The position numbers and the translations under genes were made by a program. DNA of 64,000 nt, taken from contig CAJUDY010000012.1 of NCBI GenBank assembly GCA_910584945.1, positions 11,823 to 75,822 of the forward strand, given 5' to 3'. This document shows positions 35,016-44,418 of this stretch, piece by piece (position 1 is the first letter of the stretch; each line of letters begins with the position of its first letter). The notes under the pieces were generated by a model. The model was not told where the DNA came from, made no database searches, and saw only the letters and a program-made list of their open reading frames with translations. The stretch is from an uncultured Lachnospiraceae bacterium. Lineage in GTDB: Bacteria; Bacillota; Clostridia; Lachnospirales; Lachnospiraceae.

Positions 35016-38000
35016 ATGAGCTTTGTACATCTGCATGTGCACACAGAATACAGCCTGCTGGACGGTTCCAACAAGATCAAAGAATATGTATCCAGAGTAA
35101 AAGAGCTTGGGATGGACAGCGCTGCCATCACGGACCACGGCGTTATGTACGGCGTGATTGATTTTTATAAAGAGGCGAAAGCCCAGGGAATCCGGCCGAT
35201 CCTGGGCTGCGAAGTCTATGTGGCGCCGGGATCTCGTTTTGATAAAGAAACTTCCGGAGGAGAGGACCGGTATTATCATCTGGTCCTGCTGGCGGAGAAC
35301 AATGAAGGCTACCAGAATCTGATGAAAATTGTGTCCGTGGGCTTTACGGAAGGGTTCTACTACCGCCCCAGAGTGGACAAGGAGATCTTGAGAAAGCATC
35401 ATGAGGGGATCATCGCTCTTAGCGCCTGCCTGGCGGGGGAAGTTCAGCGGGAGATTATGAAAGGGCAGTACGACAGCGCCTGCAGGGCAGCGAAGGAGTA
35501 CGAGGAAATCTTCGGAAAGGGGAATTTTTTTCTAGAGCTGCAGGATCACGGGATTCCGGAGCAGAAGCAGGTCAACCAGGCGCTGCTTCGCATGAGCCGG
35601 GAGCTTAACCTGGAGCTGGTGGCGACCAACGACGTCCACTATACTTACAAGGAGGATGTAAAACCCCATGATATCCTGCTCTGTCTGCAGACCGGCAAGC
35701 GGCTGGCGGATGAGGATCGGATGCGCTACGAAGGAGGACAGTATTATGTAAAGTCCCCGGAAGAGATGGCCAGGCTTTTCCCTTATGCGCCAAAAGCGTT
35801 GGAGAATACTCAGAAGATTGCCGACCGGTGCCGGGTGGAGATCGAGTTCGGCGTGACGAAGCTGCCCAGATTTGATGTGCCGGAAGGGTATACCTCCTGG
35901 GAATATCTGAATGAACTGTGCAGCCAGGGCCTGAAGGAGCGTTACCCTGAGGACGACGGGACCCTCAGAGAACAGCTGACCTATGAACTTTCGATCATAC
36001 AGAAGATGGGGTATGTGGACTACTTCCTGATTGTGTGGGACTTTATCCGGTATGCCAGAGACCACGGCATCGCGGTGGGACCGGGCAGAGGATCGGCGGC
36101 GGGAAGTCTGGTGTCCTATACCCTTGGTATCACCAACATCGACCCGGCCAGATATCAGCTTCTCTTTGAACGTTTTTTGAATCCGGAGCGGGTGTCCATG
36201 CCGGATATTGATATCGACTTCTGCTTCGAGCGCAGGCAGGAGGTGATCGACTATGTGGTCCGCAAGTACGGCAAGGATCGGGTGGTGCAGATCGTCACCT
36301 TCGGTACCCTGGCGGCCAGAGGCGTGCTAAGAGATGTGGGCCGGGTCATGGATCTTCCCTATGCTTTTGTGGATTCCATCGCCAAGATGGTGCCCCAGGA
36401 GCTGAACATCACGCTGGACAAGGCTCTTACCATGAATCCGGAATTCCGGACCCTCTATGAGACCAACGAGCAGGTTAAAGAGCTGGTGGACATGTCCAGA
36501 AGGCTGGAAGGTCTTCCAAGGCATACTTCCATGCATGCGGCCGGAGTCGTGATCAGCCAGAAGGATGTGGTGGAGTACGTGCCCCTCTCCCGGGCGCAGG
36601 ACGGCTCCCTTACCACCCAGTTTACCATGACGACGCTGGAAGAGCTTGGGCTATTGAAGATGGACTTTCTGGGACTCCGGACCCTGACGGTGATTCAGAA
36701 CGCCGTGAAGCTTGTGGAAAAGGGCAGGCAGGTGAAGCTCGATATGGACCACGTGGACTACGACGACGCGGCGGTGCTGGAGTCTCTGGGAACCGGGAAG
36801 ACCGACGGCGTGTTCCAGCTGGAGAGCGCGGGTATGAAGAGCTTCATCAAAGAGTTGAAACCCAAAAGTCTGGAGGACGTGATCGCCGGGATCTCCCTGT
36901 ACCGTCCGGGGCCCATGGACTTCATCCCCCAGTACATCCGGGGGAAAAACCATCCGGAGACCATTACCTATGACTGTCCGGAGCTGGAATCCATCTTAGA
37001 GCCTACCTATGGCTGTATCGTCTACCAGGAGCAGGTCATGCAGATCGTTCAGAAGCTGGCGGGCTACACCCTCGGAAGAAGCGATCTGCTGCGCCGGGCC
37101 ATGTCCAAGAAAAAGGCGGCGGTCATGCAGAAGGAGCGGCAGAACTTCGTCTACGGCAATGAGGCGGAACAGGTGCCGGGCTGTATCCGGCGGGGCATCC
37201 CGGAGACCATCGCCAATAAGATCTACGATGAGATGATCGACTTTGCCAAGTACGCGTTTAACAAGTCCCACGCTGCGGCCTACGCTGTGGTGGCCTATCA
37301 GACTGCCTGGCTGAAATACTATTATCCGGTAGAATTCATGGCGGCTCTTATGACGTCGGTCATCGACAATGCCTCCAAGGTGTCCGAGTACATCGTTACC
37401 TGCCGCCAGATGGGGATCGGAATCCTGGCGCCGGACGTCAACGAGAGCGAAGCGGTGTTCTCCGTGTCCGGGGGCTCCATCCGTTATGGCTTAAACGCCA
37501 TCAAGAGCGTAGGAAAACCGGTGCTGGAAGGGCTCTTAAAGGAGCGGGAGAAGAACGGTCCCTTTGTCAGCCTCAGCGATTTCATTGAGCGTGTCTCCGG
37601 AAAAGAGATCAATAAGAGGACTGTCGAGAGCTTCATCAAATCCGGAGCGTTTGACAGCTTTCCGGAGAACCGCCGACAGATGATGATGATCTATGGACCG
37701 ATTATGGACCAGACCGCTCAGAAACGCAAGACCGAGCTTGCCGGACAGATGAGCCTGTTTGACTTTGCGGCCGAGGAGGATAAGGCGGCCTTCCGGATCA
37801 AAGTGCCCAAGGTGTCCGAATATCCGAAGGAGGACATCCTGGCCTTTGAGAAAGAGGTGCTGGGTTTTTACATCAGCGGTCATCCTCTGGAGGCCTATGA
37901 GCAGCAGTGGAGAAGAGGGATCACCCATGTGTCTACGGATTTCTATGCGCCGGAGGAAGGAGAAGCGTCCAAGATCCGGGACGGGGGGCGGGCGGTGATC

Positions 38001-38474
38001 GGCGGCATGATTACCGCTAAGACGGTCAAGCCCACGAAGACCAATAAGATGATGGCCTTTATCACCGTGGAGGATCTGGTGGGGACGGTGGAAGTGCTCA
38101 TATTCCCGAGGGATTACGAGAAAAACAGCAGTCTTTTGAACATTGACAGCAAAGTATTCGTAAGCGGGCGTATCTCTGCGGAGGAGGAGAAAGCCAGCAA
38201 GATGATTCTGGAGCGGATTACCCCCTTCGAGACGCCGAAGAGACAGCTCTGGATTCAGTTTTCCGATATGGAATCGTATGAGAGCCGGGAGAAGGAACTG
38301 TACCAGGCGCTGATGGACAGCGAGGGGGAGGACCAGGTGATTGTCTATGTGAAAAAGGAGAAAAAGAAAAAAACGCTGCCCTCAAGCCGCAATGTTCAGG
38401 CGAATCAGGAGCTTTTGGAACATTTGTATGAGCGATTCGGAGAAGAAAATGTAAAAGCGGTAGAGAAGTATTGA
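35016..38474 (+). CDS. dnaE: DNA polymerase III alpha subunit
   Basis: 1152 residues, full length. N-terminal PHP domain (HLHVHTEYSLLDG), polymerase palm with catalytic aspartates in PDIDIDF, GPGRGSAAGSLVSY, the finger and beta-binding helix-hairpin regions, and a C-terminal OB fold (GMITAKTVKPTKTNKMM). Replicative or lagging-strand polymerase working alongside PolC in Firmicutes. No intein. Next to pfkA, a common arrangement in Clostridia. Confidence 0.97.
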   Translation: MSFVHLHVHTEYSLLDGSNKIKEYVSRVKELGMDSAAITDHGVMYGVIDFYKEAKAQGIRPILGCEVYVAPGSRFDKETSGGEDRYYHLVLLAENNEGYQNLMKIVSVGFTEGFYYRPRVDKEILRKHHEGIIALSACLAGEVQREIMKGQYDSACRAAKEYEEIFGKGNFFLELQDHGIPEQKQVNQALLRMSRELNLELVATNDVHYTYKEDVKPHDILLCLQTGKRLADEDRMRYEGGQYYVKSPEEMARLFPYAPKALENTQKIADRCRVEIEFGVTKLPRFDVPEGYTSWEYLNELCSQGLKERYPEDDGTLREQLTYELSIIQKMGYVDYFLIVWDFIRYARDHGIAVGPGRGSAAGSLVSYTLGITNIDPARYQLLFERFLNPERVSMPDIDIDFCFERRQEVIDYVVRKYGKDRVVQIVTFGTLAARGVLRDVGRVMDLPYAFVDSIAKMVPQELNITLDKALTMNPEFRTLYETNEQVKELVDMSRRLEGLPRHTSMHAAGVVISQKDVVEYVPLSRAQDGSLTTQFTMTTLEELGLLKMDFLGLRTLTVIQNAVKLVEKGRQVKLDMDHVDYDDAAVLESLGTGKTDGVFQLESAGMKSFIKELKPKSLEDVIAGISLYRPGPMDFIPQYIRGKNHPETITYDCPELESILEPTYGCIVYQEQVMQIVQKLAGYTLGRSDLLRRAMSKKKAAVMQKERQNFVYGNEAEQVPGCIRRGIPETIANKIYDEMIDFAKYAFNKSHAAAYAVVAYQTAWLKYYYPVEFMAALMTSVIDNASKVSEYIVTCRQMGIGILAPDVNESEAVFSVSGGSIRYGLNAIKSVGKPVLEGLLKEREKNGPFVSLSDFIERVSGKEINKRTVESFIKSGAFDSFPENRRQMMMIYGPIMDQTAQKRKTELAGQMSLFDFAAEEDKAAFRIKVPKVSEYPKEDILAFEKEVLGFYISGHPLEAYEQQWRRGITHVSTDFYAPEEGEASKIRDGGRAVIGGMITAKTVKPTKTNKMMAFITVEDLVGTVEVLIFPRDYEKNSSLLNIDSKVFVSGRISAEEEKASKMILERITPFETPKRQLWIQFSDMESYESREKELYQALMDSEGEDQVIVYVKKEKKKKTLPSSRNVQANQELLEHLYERFGEENVKAVEKY

Positions 38475-38541
38475 AAATATGGACAAAATGAATTAGAATT
38501 ATAAAAAACACCATACCAAACACTTATCTGGAGGAAGGACC

Positions 38542-39516
38542 ATGGCAAAAGAAGTGAACACAATCGGGGTTTTGACAAGCGGCGGCGATGCGCCGGGTAT
38601 GAACGCGGCGATCCGTGCAGTCGTGAGGAAAGCGTGTGCAAACGGAAAGAAAGTAAAAGGAATCCGCAGAGGCTATCAGGGGCTTCTGGAGGAGGATATC
38701 GTGGATATGGGCCGGGAGTCGGTCAGCGACATTCTGGACCAGGGCGGCACCATCCTTTTCACGGCCCGCTGCTCGGAGTTCCGCACGGAGGAAGGCCAGA
38801 AAAAGGGTGCGGAGATCTGTAAAAAGTGCGGCATCGACGGTCTGGTGGTCATCGGCGGAGACGGTTCCTTTGCGGGAGCCCAGAAGCTGGCGTCTTTTGG
38901 CGTCAACACGGTGGGAGTCCCAGGCACCATCGACCTGGACATTGCCTGTACGGATTACAGCATCGGCTTTGACACTGCGGTGAACACGGCGATGGACGCC
39001 ATTGACAAGGTGCGCGATACCTCCACTTCCCATGAGCGCTGCAGCATCATCGAGGTGATGGGAAGAGACGCGGGGTATATCGCTCTGTGGAGCGGAATCG
39101 CGAACGGCGCGGAAGATATTCTGATTCCGGAAGTCTATGATTATGACGAGCAGAAGATCATCAACGATATCATCCGGAACCGGAAGCTTGGCAAAAAGCA
39201 TTATATTATCATCAATGCGGAGGGCATCGGCCACTCTACCTCCATGGCAAGACGAATTGAAGCGGCGACGGGTATGGAGACCAGAGCGACGATCCTGGGC
39301 TACATGCAGCGCGGCGGCAATCCTACCTGCCGGGACCGGGTGTATGCAACCATGATGGGAAGTCTGGCGGTGGACCTGCTCTGCGAAGGGAAGTCCAACC
39401 GGGTGGTGGGTTACAAGGATGGAGAGTTCAAAGATTTTGACATCGACGAGGCCCTTGCCATGAAGAAGACCGTCTCGCCTTATATGATGCATGTAGCCAT
39501 GGATATGTCGAAGTGA
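38542..39516 (+). CDS. pfkA: 6-phosphofructokinase
   Basis: 324 residues. ATP-dependent first committed step of glycolysis. Motifs: LTSGGDAPGMNAAIR, GGDGSFAGAQ (ATP-type glycine), catalytic aspartates in GTIDLDIACTDYS (usually TIDND, here Leu in the middle), MGRDAGY and RGGNPTCRDR. GGAGGAAGG upstream. The stop overlaps the next start by one base. Confidence 0.96.
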   Translation: MAKEVNTIGVLTSGGDAPGMNAAIRAVVRKACANGKKVKGIRRGYQGLLEEDIVDMGRESVSDILDQGGTILFTARCSEFRTEEGQKKGAEICKKCGIDGLVVIGGDGSFAGAQKLASFGVNTVGVPGTIDLDIACTDYSIGFDTAVNTAMDAIDKVRDTSTSHERCSIIEVMGRDAGYIALWSGIANGAEDILIPEVYDYDEQKIINDIIRNRKLGKKHYIIINAEGIGHSTSMARRIEAATGMETRATILGYMQRGGNPTCRDRVYATMMGSLAVDLLCEGKSNRVVGYKDGEFKDFDIDEALAMKKTVSPYMMHVAMDMSK

Positions 39517-40286
39517 TGATCGCCAGTACTTCAAATCCGCAGGTCAGGAATCTTCTGCAGCTCCAGAAAAAAGCCCGGGTGCGGAACGGGCAGGATGTAT
39601 TTCTGGCCGAAGGTCTTAAGATGTTCCTGGAAGCTCCCAAGGCGCGGATACATAAGGTCTACCTGTCCAAAAGCCTGTATGAGGAAAAGGGAGCGGGTTT
39701 CCTTCGGGATCTTCCGGCGGAAATAATGGAGGACCGGGTTTTCGCGGCGGTCAGCGACACGAAGACCCCCCAGGGAATCCTCTGTGTCCTCCGGCAGTTC
39801 CACTACCGGCTGGAAGATCTGCTCACCAAAAAGCATCCGCTTTTGCTGCTTCTGGAAGACCTGCAGGACCCCGGGAATATGGGGACCATCTTTCGGACAG
39901 CAGAGGGCGCCGGCGTGGACGGCGTCCTTTTAAGCAAAAACTGTGTAGACCTTTACAATCCCAAGACCATCCGCTCCACCATGGGTTCTATTTACCGGAT
40001 GCCTTTTGTCTGCGTGGAGCGTCTGGAGGATACCCTGCCTTTTCTGAAAGAACGGGGCATCCGCACGTATGCAGCCCATCTGCAGGGAAAAAACTGCTAC
40101 GATGAAGAAGATTACCGAAGAGGGAGCGCATTCCTGATCGGCAATGAAGGGAACGGTTTGAGCCGGGAACTCAGTGATCAGGCAGACGCCCTGATCCGTA
40201 TTCCCATGCACGGACAGCTGGAATCCCTCAACGCGGCGGTTGCCGCATCCATCCTGATGTACGAAGCCTGCCGGCAGCGCCGGTAG
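39516..40286 (+). CDS. SpoU/TrmH-family RNA methyltransferase
   Basis: About 256 residues. N-terminal substrate-binding domain (QVRNLLQLQKKARVRNGQDVF in part, FLAEG), then SPOUT knot with LEDLQDPGNMGTIFRTAEGAG, IGNEGNGL and IPMHGQLESLNAAVAASI. Methylates a 2'-OH in rRNA or tRNA; exact site unknown. Start ATG 39516 overlaps the pfkA stop. A terminator overlaps its stop codon. Confidence 0.92.
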   Translation: MIASTSNPQVRNLLQLQKKARVRNGQDVFLAEGLKMFLEAPKARIHKVYLSKSLYEEKGAGFLRDLPAEIMEDRVFAAVSDTKTPQGILCVLRQFHYRLEDLLTKKHPLLLLLEDLQDPGNMGTIFRTAEGAGVDGVLLSKNCVDLYNPKTIRSTMGSIYRMPFVCVERLEDTLPFLKERGIRTYAAHLQGKNCYDEEDYRRGSAFLIGNEGNGLSRELSDQADALIRIPMHGQLESLNAAVAASILMYEACRQRR

Positions 40287-40293
40287 GCTTTTT
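40264..40293 (+). terminator. Terminator overlapping the methyltransferase stop
   Basis: AAGCCT-g-CCGGC / GCCGG-t-AGGCTT stem with a 3-base loop and five T. The last codons of the gene form part of the stem. Confidence 0.85.
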
Positions 40294-40468
40294 AAAAGTA
40301 ACAGTTCAGCCATCCTCTGCAAAATGGGCGAATCATGCTCGCATGAATGAGCACATCTTGCAGAGGATGAGCGGAGCGCCTGATTATGAGCAAAGTTAGC
40401 TGCGTCAGCAGCGGGAAAGCGACGGAGTCGCCTTTGCGAATGGCGCGGGTTGAACGGTTACTTTTAAG
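40292..40468. repeat. Inverted-repeat-bounded structured element, about 177 bp
   Basis: Ends TTTAAAAGTAACAGTTCA (40291-40308) and its near complement TGAACGGTTACTTTTAA (40451-40467). Inside are paired CATCCTCTGCAA (40311-40322) and TTGCAGAGGATG (40358-40369), TCATGC/GCATGA, GCTGC/GCAGC, and an AAAGCGAC/GTCGCCTTT hairpin. No coding frame of note. Looks like a MITE-type element or a folded RNA region; it starts exactly at the preceding terminator T run. No second copy is in this window. Confidence 0.55.
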
Positions 40469-40500
40469 ATGCAAGTTTGATGCAATTTTGTAATAGAGCG

Positions 40501-40529
40501 TTGACAAATAACGTAACATCTGATAAAAT
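40501..40529 (+). promoter_or_regulatory. Promoter of the SleB-like hydrolase gene
   Basis: TTGACA at 40501-40506, 17-base spacer, TAAAAT at 40524-40529. Confidence 0.7.
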
Positions 40530-40541
40530 CTCCGTAATATA

Positions 40542-40558
40542 TGTAATAATTTTGTAAC
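40542..40558 (+). promoter_or_regulatory. WalR-like direct repeat before a cell-wall hydrolase gene
   Basis: TGTAAT-AATTT-TGTAAC fits the WalR/YycF box TGTWAH-N5-TGTWAH exactly. Further GTAAY units lie at 40489-40494, near 40512 and at 40533-40538. The box is just downstream of the predicted start, which would suit repression. Confidence 0.4.
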
Positions 40559-40576
40559 ATGTAGGAGGGAATACAG

Positions 40577-41593
40577 ATGTGGAAAAAAGGAACGGCGGCG
40601 ATTTTTCTTGCAGCCATGTGGCTTGGCCTGACCGGATTTGCAAGTCTGGGAACCGAGGGAGACGATACGCTGAACGCCTTGATGGCGCAGCTGACATCAG
40701 AAGATGTAGAGGAGATTCTTACGGAAGATAAATGGGACGGTAAAGTCATGGCAAAGGTGGACGAGTCGGTCAGCATCCGGTCGGACGCCAGCACGGACGC
40801 TACAGTCATCGGCAAGCTGTTTAAAGGCGACGCAGGAGAGATCGTGGATCAGGCGGACGGATGGACTATGGTGCAGTCCGGGGATGTGACCGGATGGGTC
40901 AGCGATGATTATCTGGCTTTTGGACAGGAGGCGGAAGAGCGGGCCAAAGAAGACGTGGCCAAGGTTGCTACGGTAACTACCCAGACTCTGAAGGTCAGAG
41001 ATGCGGCCAGCACGGAGGCGCCGGTCATCGACCTGATCGGCAGGGGAGAGACCATTGAGGTCGGCGAGGAAGAAGACGGCTGGCTGGAGATTATTTATTC
41101 AGACGGCGATGTGAATTATGTCTCGTCAGAGTATGTGGAAGTGGACTACAAATACGGTGAGGCAAAGACTATAGAGGAGATCAAGGCAGAGGAGGCGGCG
41201 AGAAAGGCTGCGGAGGAGAAAGAGAAGAGAACCTCCAACTTAGGAGCAATCGCGGCGTCCGGAGATGAGATGCTTCTGTTGGCCTCCCTGATTCAGGCAG
41301 AGGCGGGCGGCGAGCCCTACGAAGGTCAGCTGGCAGTGGGGGCGGTCGTGATGAACCGCGTCAGAAGCGGGGCTTATCCGGGCACCATCGCGGACGTCAT
41401 CTCGGCGCCTGGACAGTTCGGTCCCGCGGCCACCGGAAGAGTGGCGGCGATCATGGCAGCCGGTCCCAGGGCAAGCTGCGTACAGGCAGCACAGGCAGCG
41501 TTAAACGGGGAGACCACCGTGGGTAGCCTGACGCATTTCCGCAGAGCGGGCGGTATTGACGGACTTATCATCGGAAATCACGTGTTTTATTGA
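40577..41593 (+). CDS. Exported SleB-like cell-wall hydrolase with two SH3 domains
   Basis: 338 residues. Signal peptide (about 1-23), two bacterial SH3 domains (VDESVSIRSDASTDATVIG and TTQTLKVRDAASTEAPVID), an Ala/Glu/Lys-rich helical linker, then a hydrolase_2 (SleB/CwlJ-like) domain: LLLASLIQAEAGGEPYEGQ, VGAVVMNRVRSG and the DVISAPGQFGP region. SleB-type enzymes cut cortex or vegetative peptidoglycan. Standalone unit with promoter and terminator. Confidence 0.9.
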   Translation: MWKKGTAAIFLAAMWLGLTGFASLGTEGDDTLNALMAQLTSEDVEEILTEDKWDGKVMAKVDESVSIRSDASTDATVIGKLFKGDAGEIVDQADGWTMVQSGDVTGWVSDDYLAFGQEAEERAKEDVAKVATVTTQTLKVRDAASTEAPVIDLIGRGETIEVGEEEDGWLEIIYSDGDVNYVSSEYVEVDYKYGEAKTIEEIKAEEAARKAAEEKEKRTSNLGAIAASGDEMLLLASLIQAEAGGEPYEGQLAVGAVVMNRVRSGAYPGTIADVISAPGQFGPAATGRVAAIMAAGPRASCVQAAQAALNGETTVGSLTHFRRAGGIDGLIIGNHVFY

Positions 41594-41598
41594 GATGG

Positions 41599-41641
41599 AA
41601 AAACTGTTACCAGTCACAAAAATAACTGGTAACAGTTTTTT
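41599..41641 (+). terminator. Terminator of the hydrolase gene
   Basis: AAAACTGTTACCAGT / ACTGGTAACAGTTTT 15-bp perfect stem with a 10-base loop and a T run. Confidence 0.92.
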
Positions 41642-41716
41642 TGCGTATCCTCTGGTAAATTGCAGAAAAGTGGTGTATAATAAGCACAACTATAGAAGGA
41701 ATGGAGGTACCGTATC

Positions 41717-42181
41717 ATGATGTCAATGGACCCGGCAATCCTCTGGCTTGGGCTTGTGATCATTCTTTTGATCATTGAGATCGCAACCATGGGACTTACG
41801 ACGATCTGGTTCGCAGGCGGCGCCATGGTCGCATTTTTCTCCACCTTTTTTGGTGCAAGTGCGGCAACACAGAGAACGATCTTCCTTGTGTTGTCCCTGG
41901 CGCTTCTTGTGATCACGCGTCCTGTGGCGATCCGATATATGCGGGGCGGTCATGTGAAGACCAACGCGGACAGTCTGATCGGGCGGTTGGCAGTGGTGAC
42001 CGTTGAGATCAATAATCTCGGCCAGAGCGGGGAAGTGATCCTGTCTGACGTCAGCTGGACGGCAAGAAGCAAAGAAGATGGCAGGGTGATACCAGTGGGG
42101 AGTAAAGTGAGAATCTGTGCCATAGAAGGCGTGAAGCTGATTGTGGAAGAGATAAAGGAGGAAGAAACATGCCTGTATTAG
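41717..42181 (+). CDS. NfeD-like membrane protein
   Basis: 154 residues. Two or three membrane helices, then a C-terminal OB fold (LIGRLAVVTVEINNLGQSGEV, SKVRICAIEGVKLIVE). NfeD proteins pair with SPFH proteins to organise membrane domains. GGAGGT upstream; overlaps the SPFH gene by 13 bases. Confidence 0.9.
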   Translation: MMSMDPAILWLGLVIILLIIEIATMGLTTIWFAGGAMVAFFSTFFGASAATQRTIFLVLSLALLVITRPVAIRYMRGGHVKTNADSLIGRLAVVTVEINNLGQSGEVILSDVSWTARSKEDGRVIPVGSKVRICAIEGVKLIVEEIKEEETCLY

Positions 42182-43086
42182 TAGCTGTATTGATATTAGT
42201 TCTTTTGATTATCTTAGCGTCCTGCGTCAAGATTGTGCCGCAGGCGACGGCTCTGGTGATGGAGCGCCTGGGCGCGTACAATGGGACCTGGGGCGTCGGT
42301 ATTCACTTTAAGGCGCCGTTCATCGACCGGATGGCCAAGAGAGTGACCCTAAAGGAGCAGGTGGTGGACTTCGCTCCTCAGCCTGTCATCACCAAAGACA
42401 ATGTAACCATGCGGATCGACACGGTGGTCTTTTTTCAGATTACGGACCCGAAGCTGTTTGCATACGGCGTGGATAATCCCATCATGGCCATTGAAAATCT
42501 GACCGCCACGACTCTTCGGAATATCATCGGAGATCTGGAACTGGATCAGACGCTGACCTCCCGGGAGACCATCAACACGAAGATGCGGGCGTCCCTGGAT
42601 GTGGCGACAGACCCCTGGGGTATCAAGGTCAACCGTGTGGAGCTTAAGAACATCATACCGCCGGCGGCGATTCAGGACGCCATGGAGAAGCAGATGAAGG
42701 CGGAGCGGGAGCGCCGGGAGGCGATCTTAAAGGCGGAAGGTGAGAAGAAGTCTACGATCCTGGTGGCGGAAGGCCAGAAGGAATCTGCGATCCTGGATGC
42801 GGAGGCAGAGAAGCAGGCCGCGATCCTGAGGGCGGAAGCAGAAAAGGAAAAGATGATTAAAGAGGCGGAAGGCCAGGCGGAGGCGATCCTTAAGGTGCAG
42901 AAAGCCAACGCGGACGGTCTGCGTTTCCTGAAAGAAGTGGGTGTGGACGATGCCGTGATTCAGCTTAAGAGTCTGGAAGCATTCATGAAGGCGGCGGACG
43001 GTCAGGCGACCAAGATTATCATCCCCTCGGAGATTCAGAAGCTTGCGGGGCTGGTGACTTCGGCGGTGGAAGTAGCAAAAGAATAA
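42169..43086 (+). CDS. SPFH/Band 7 (stomatin-like) protein
   Basis: 305 residues. N-terminal membrane segment, Band 7 domain ([36 protein letters not shown]) and a long Ala/Glu/Lys coiled coil ([18 protein letters not shown]) that assembles into rings. Partner of the NfeD protein. Ribosome site AAAGGAGGA upstream. A terminator follows. Confidence 0.93.
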   Translation: MPVLVAVLILVLLIILASCVKIVPQATALVMERLGAYNGTWGVGIHFKAPFIDRMAKRVTLKEQVVDFAPQPVITKDNVTMRIDTVVFFQITDPKLFAYGVDNPIMAIENLTATTLRNIIGDLELDQTLTSRETINTKMRASLDVATDPWGIKVNRVELKNIIPPAAIQDAMEKQMKAERERREAILKAEGEKKSTILVAEGQKESAILDAEAEKQAAILRAEAEKEKMIKEAEGQAEAILKVQKANADGLRFLKEVGVDDAVIQLKSLEAFMKAADGQATKIIIPSEIQKLAGLVTSAVEVAKE

Positions 43087-43093
43087 GGAAAGT

Positions 43094-43126
43094 CAGGGCT
43101 GACAGGAAAAGTCAGCCCCTTTTTCA
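43094..43126 (+). terminator. Terminator after the SPFH gene
   Basis: GGGCTGAC / GTCAGCCC stem with a 7-base loop followed by CTTTTT. Confidence 0.88.
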
Positions 43127-43148
43127 ATATGACGGAGGAAGTGTTTAT

Positions 43149-44135
43149 ATGGACTTAAAAGGAAGAGATTTTTTAAAACTGCTGGATTTTACTCCGGAGG
43201 AGATCGGATATCTTTTGGATCTGGCGGCGGAACTGAAAGAGAAGAAGAAAAACGGGATTCCCATGGATACCCTGCGGGGCAGGAATGTGGCGCTGATTTT
43301 TGAGAAGACCAGTACCAGGACCCGCTGTTCTTTTGAGGTGGCGGCCCATGACCTGGGGATGGGGACCACCTATCTGGAGCCAACAGGGTCCCAGATCGGG
43401 AAAAAAGAAAGCATCGCGGACACTGCCCGGGTTTTGGCGGGCATGTATGAAGGGATCGAGTACCGGGGCTTTGGACAGGAGATCGTGGAGGACCTGGCAA
43501 AGTACTCAAAAGTTCCTGTGTGGAACGGTCTGACCAATGAATTTCATCCGACCCAGATCCTGGCGGATCTTCTGACGATCCGGGAGCACTTCGGGACCTT
43601 GAAGGTAAAGGTCGTCTATATGGGCGACGCCCGCTACAATATGGGCAATTCCTGGATGGTGGGATGCGCGAAGATGGGGATGGACTTTACCGCCTGCGCG
43701 CCGAAAAAATACTGGCCCTCGGAAGAACTGGTAAGACAGTGCCAGGAGATCGCCGGGAAGACCGGAGCAAAGATCACTCTGGAAGAAGACGTGACGAAGG
43801 GTACCAAAGACGCGGATGTGATTTACACAGACGTATGGGTGTCCATGGGTGAGCCGGATGAGGTGTGGGCAGAACGCATCAGGGATCTCCTTCCCTACCA
43901 GGTCAACCGGGCAGTAATGGACAATGCCGGTTCCAGAGCGGTCTTTATGCACTGTCTGCCTGCGTTCCATGACCGGAATACGACCATCGGCAAAGAGATC
44001 AGTGAGAAATACGGCCTTGACGCCATGGAGGTGACAGACGAGGTGTTTGAGTCCGATCAGTCGGTGGTGTTCCAGGAGGCGGAGAATCGGATGCATACCA
44101 TCAAGGCGGTGATGGCTGCCACTCTGGGGGCATAG
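43149..44135 (+). CDS. argF: Ornithine carbamoyltransferase
   Basis: 328 residues. Forms citrulline from ornithine and carbamoyl phosphate. Carbamoyl-phosphate site [21 protein letters not shown], ornithine-side HCLPAFHD, and DVWVSMGEP. May serve arginine synthesis or, as in some anaerobes, the deiminase route; no arc genes are nearby, so synthesis is favoured. Confidence 0.95.
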   Translation: MDLKGRDFLKLLDFTPEEIGYLLDLAAELKEKKKNGIPMDTLRGRNVALIFEKTSTRTRCSFEVAAHDLGMGTTYLEPTGSQIGKKESIADTARVLAGMYEGIEYRGFGQEIVEDLAKYSKVPVWNGLTNEFHPTQILADLLTIREHFGTLKVKVVYMGDARYNMGNSWMVGCAKMGMDFTACAPKKYWPSEELVRQCQEIAGKTGAKITLEEDVTKGTKDADVIYTDVWVSMGEPDEVWAERIRDLLPYQVNRAVMDNAGSRAVFMHCLPAFHDRNTTIGKEISEKYGLDAMEVTDEVFESDQSVVFQEAENRMHTIKAVMAATLGA

Positions 44136-44148
44136 AGAAGGCAGGATC

Positions 44149-44418
44149 ATGAGGTGGATTGCGAAAAACTATCAGGTGATCTCCATATGGTTGAGCCTGC
44201 TTATTGTAAGCATGGGTTTTATCATTGGGTCTGACCGGGCCCTTATGGGAGTCGGCGTGCCCCTTACTTTTTTCGCTGGAGCGCTTTTGTACCTGTCGGG
44301 CAGTATCCGGGAGTGGAGACAGAACCGGATGCCTATGGTGCTGTTTGAACTTCTTCTTTTCCTCTGTATGTTGGCGGGGATGGTCCTGTCGCTTCTTCGG
44401 CTGGGAGGATTTCTGTGA
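44149..44418 (+). CDS. Small membrane protein, 89 residues
   Basis: Two to three hydrophobic segments (ISIWLSLLIVSMGFIIG, GVGVPLTFFAGALLYLSG, ELLLFLCMLAGMVLSLL). No family recognised. Sits between argF and birA; the stop overlaps the birA GTG start. Confidence 0.75.
   Translation: MRWIAKNYQVISIWLSLLIVSMGFIIGSDRALMGVGVPLTFFAGALLYLSGSIREWRQNRMPMVLFELLLFLCMLAGMVLSLLRLGGFL

Noticed and set aside
38941..38960. Leu in TIDLD of PfkA as loss of function
   Set aside because: Both aspartates of the motif are kept and only the middle residue differs, so activity is expected.
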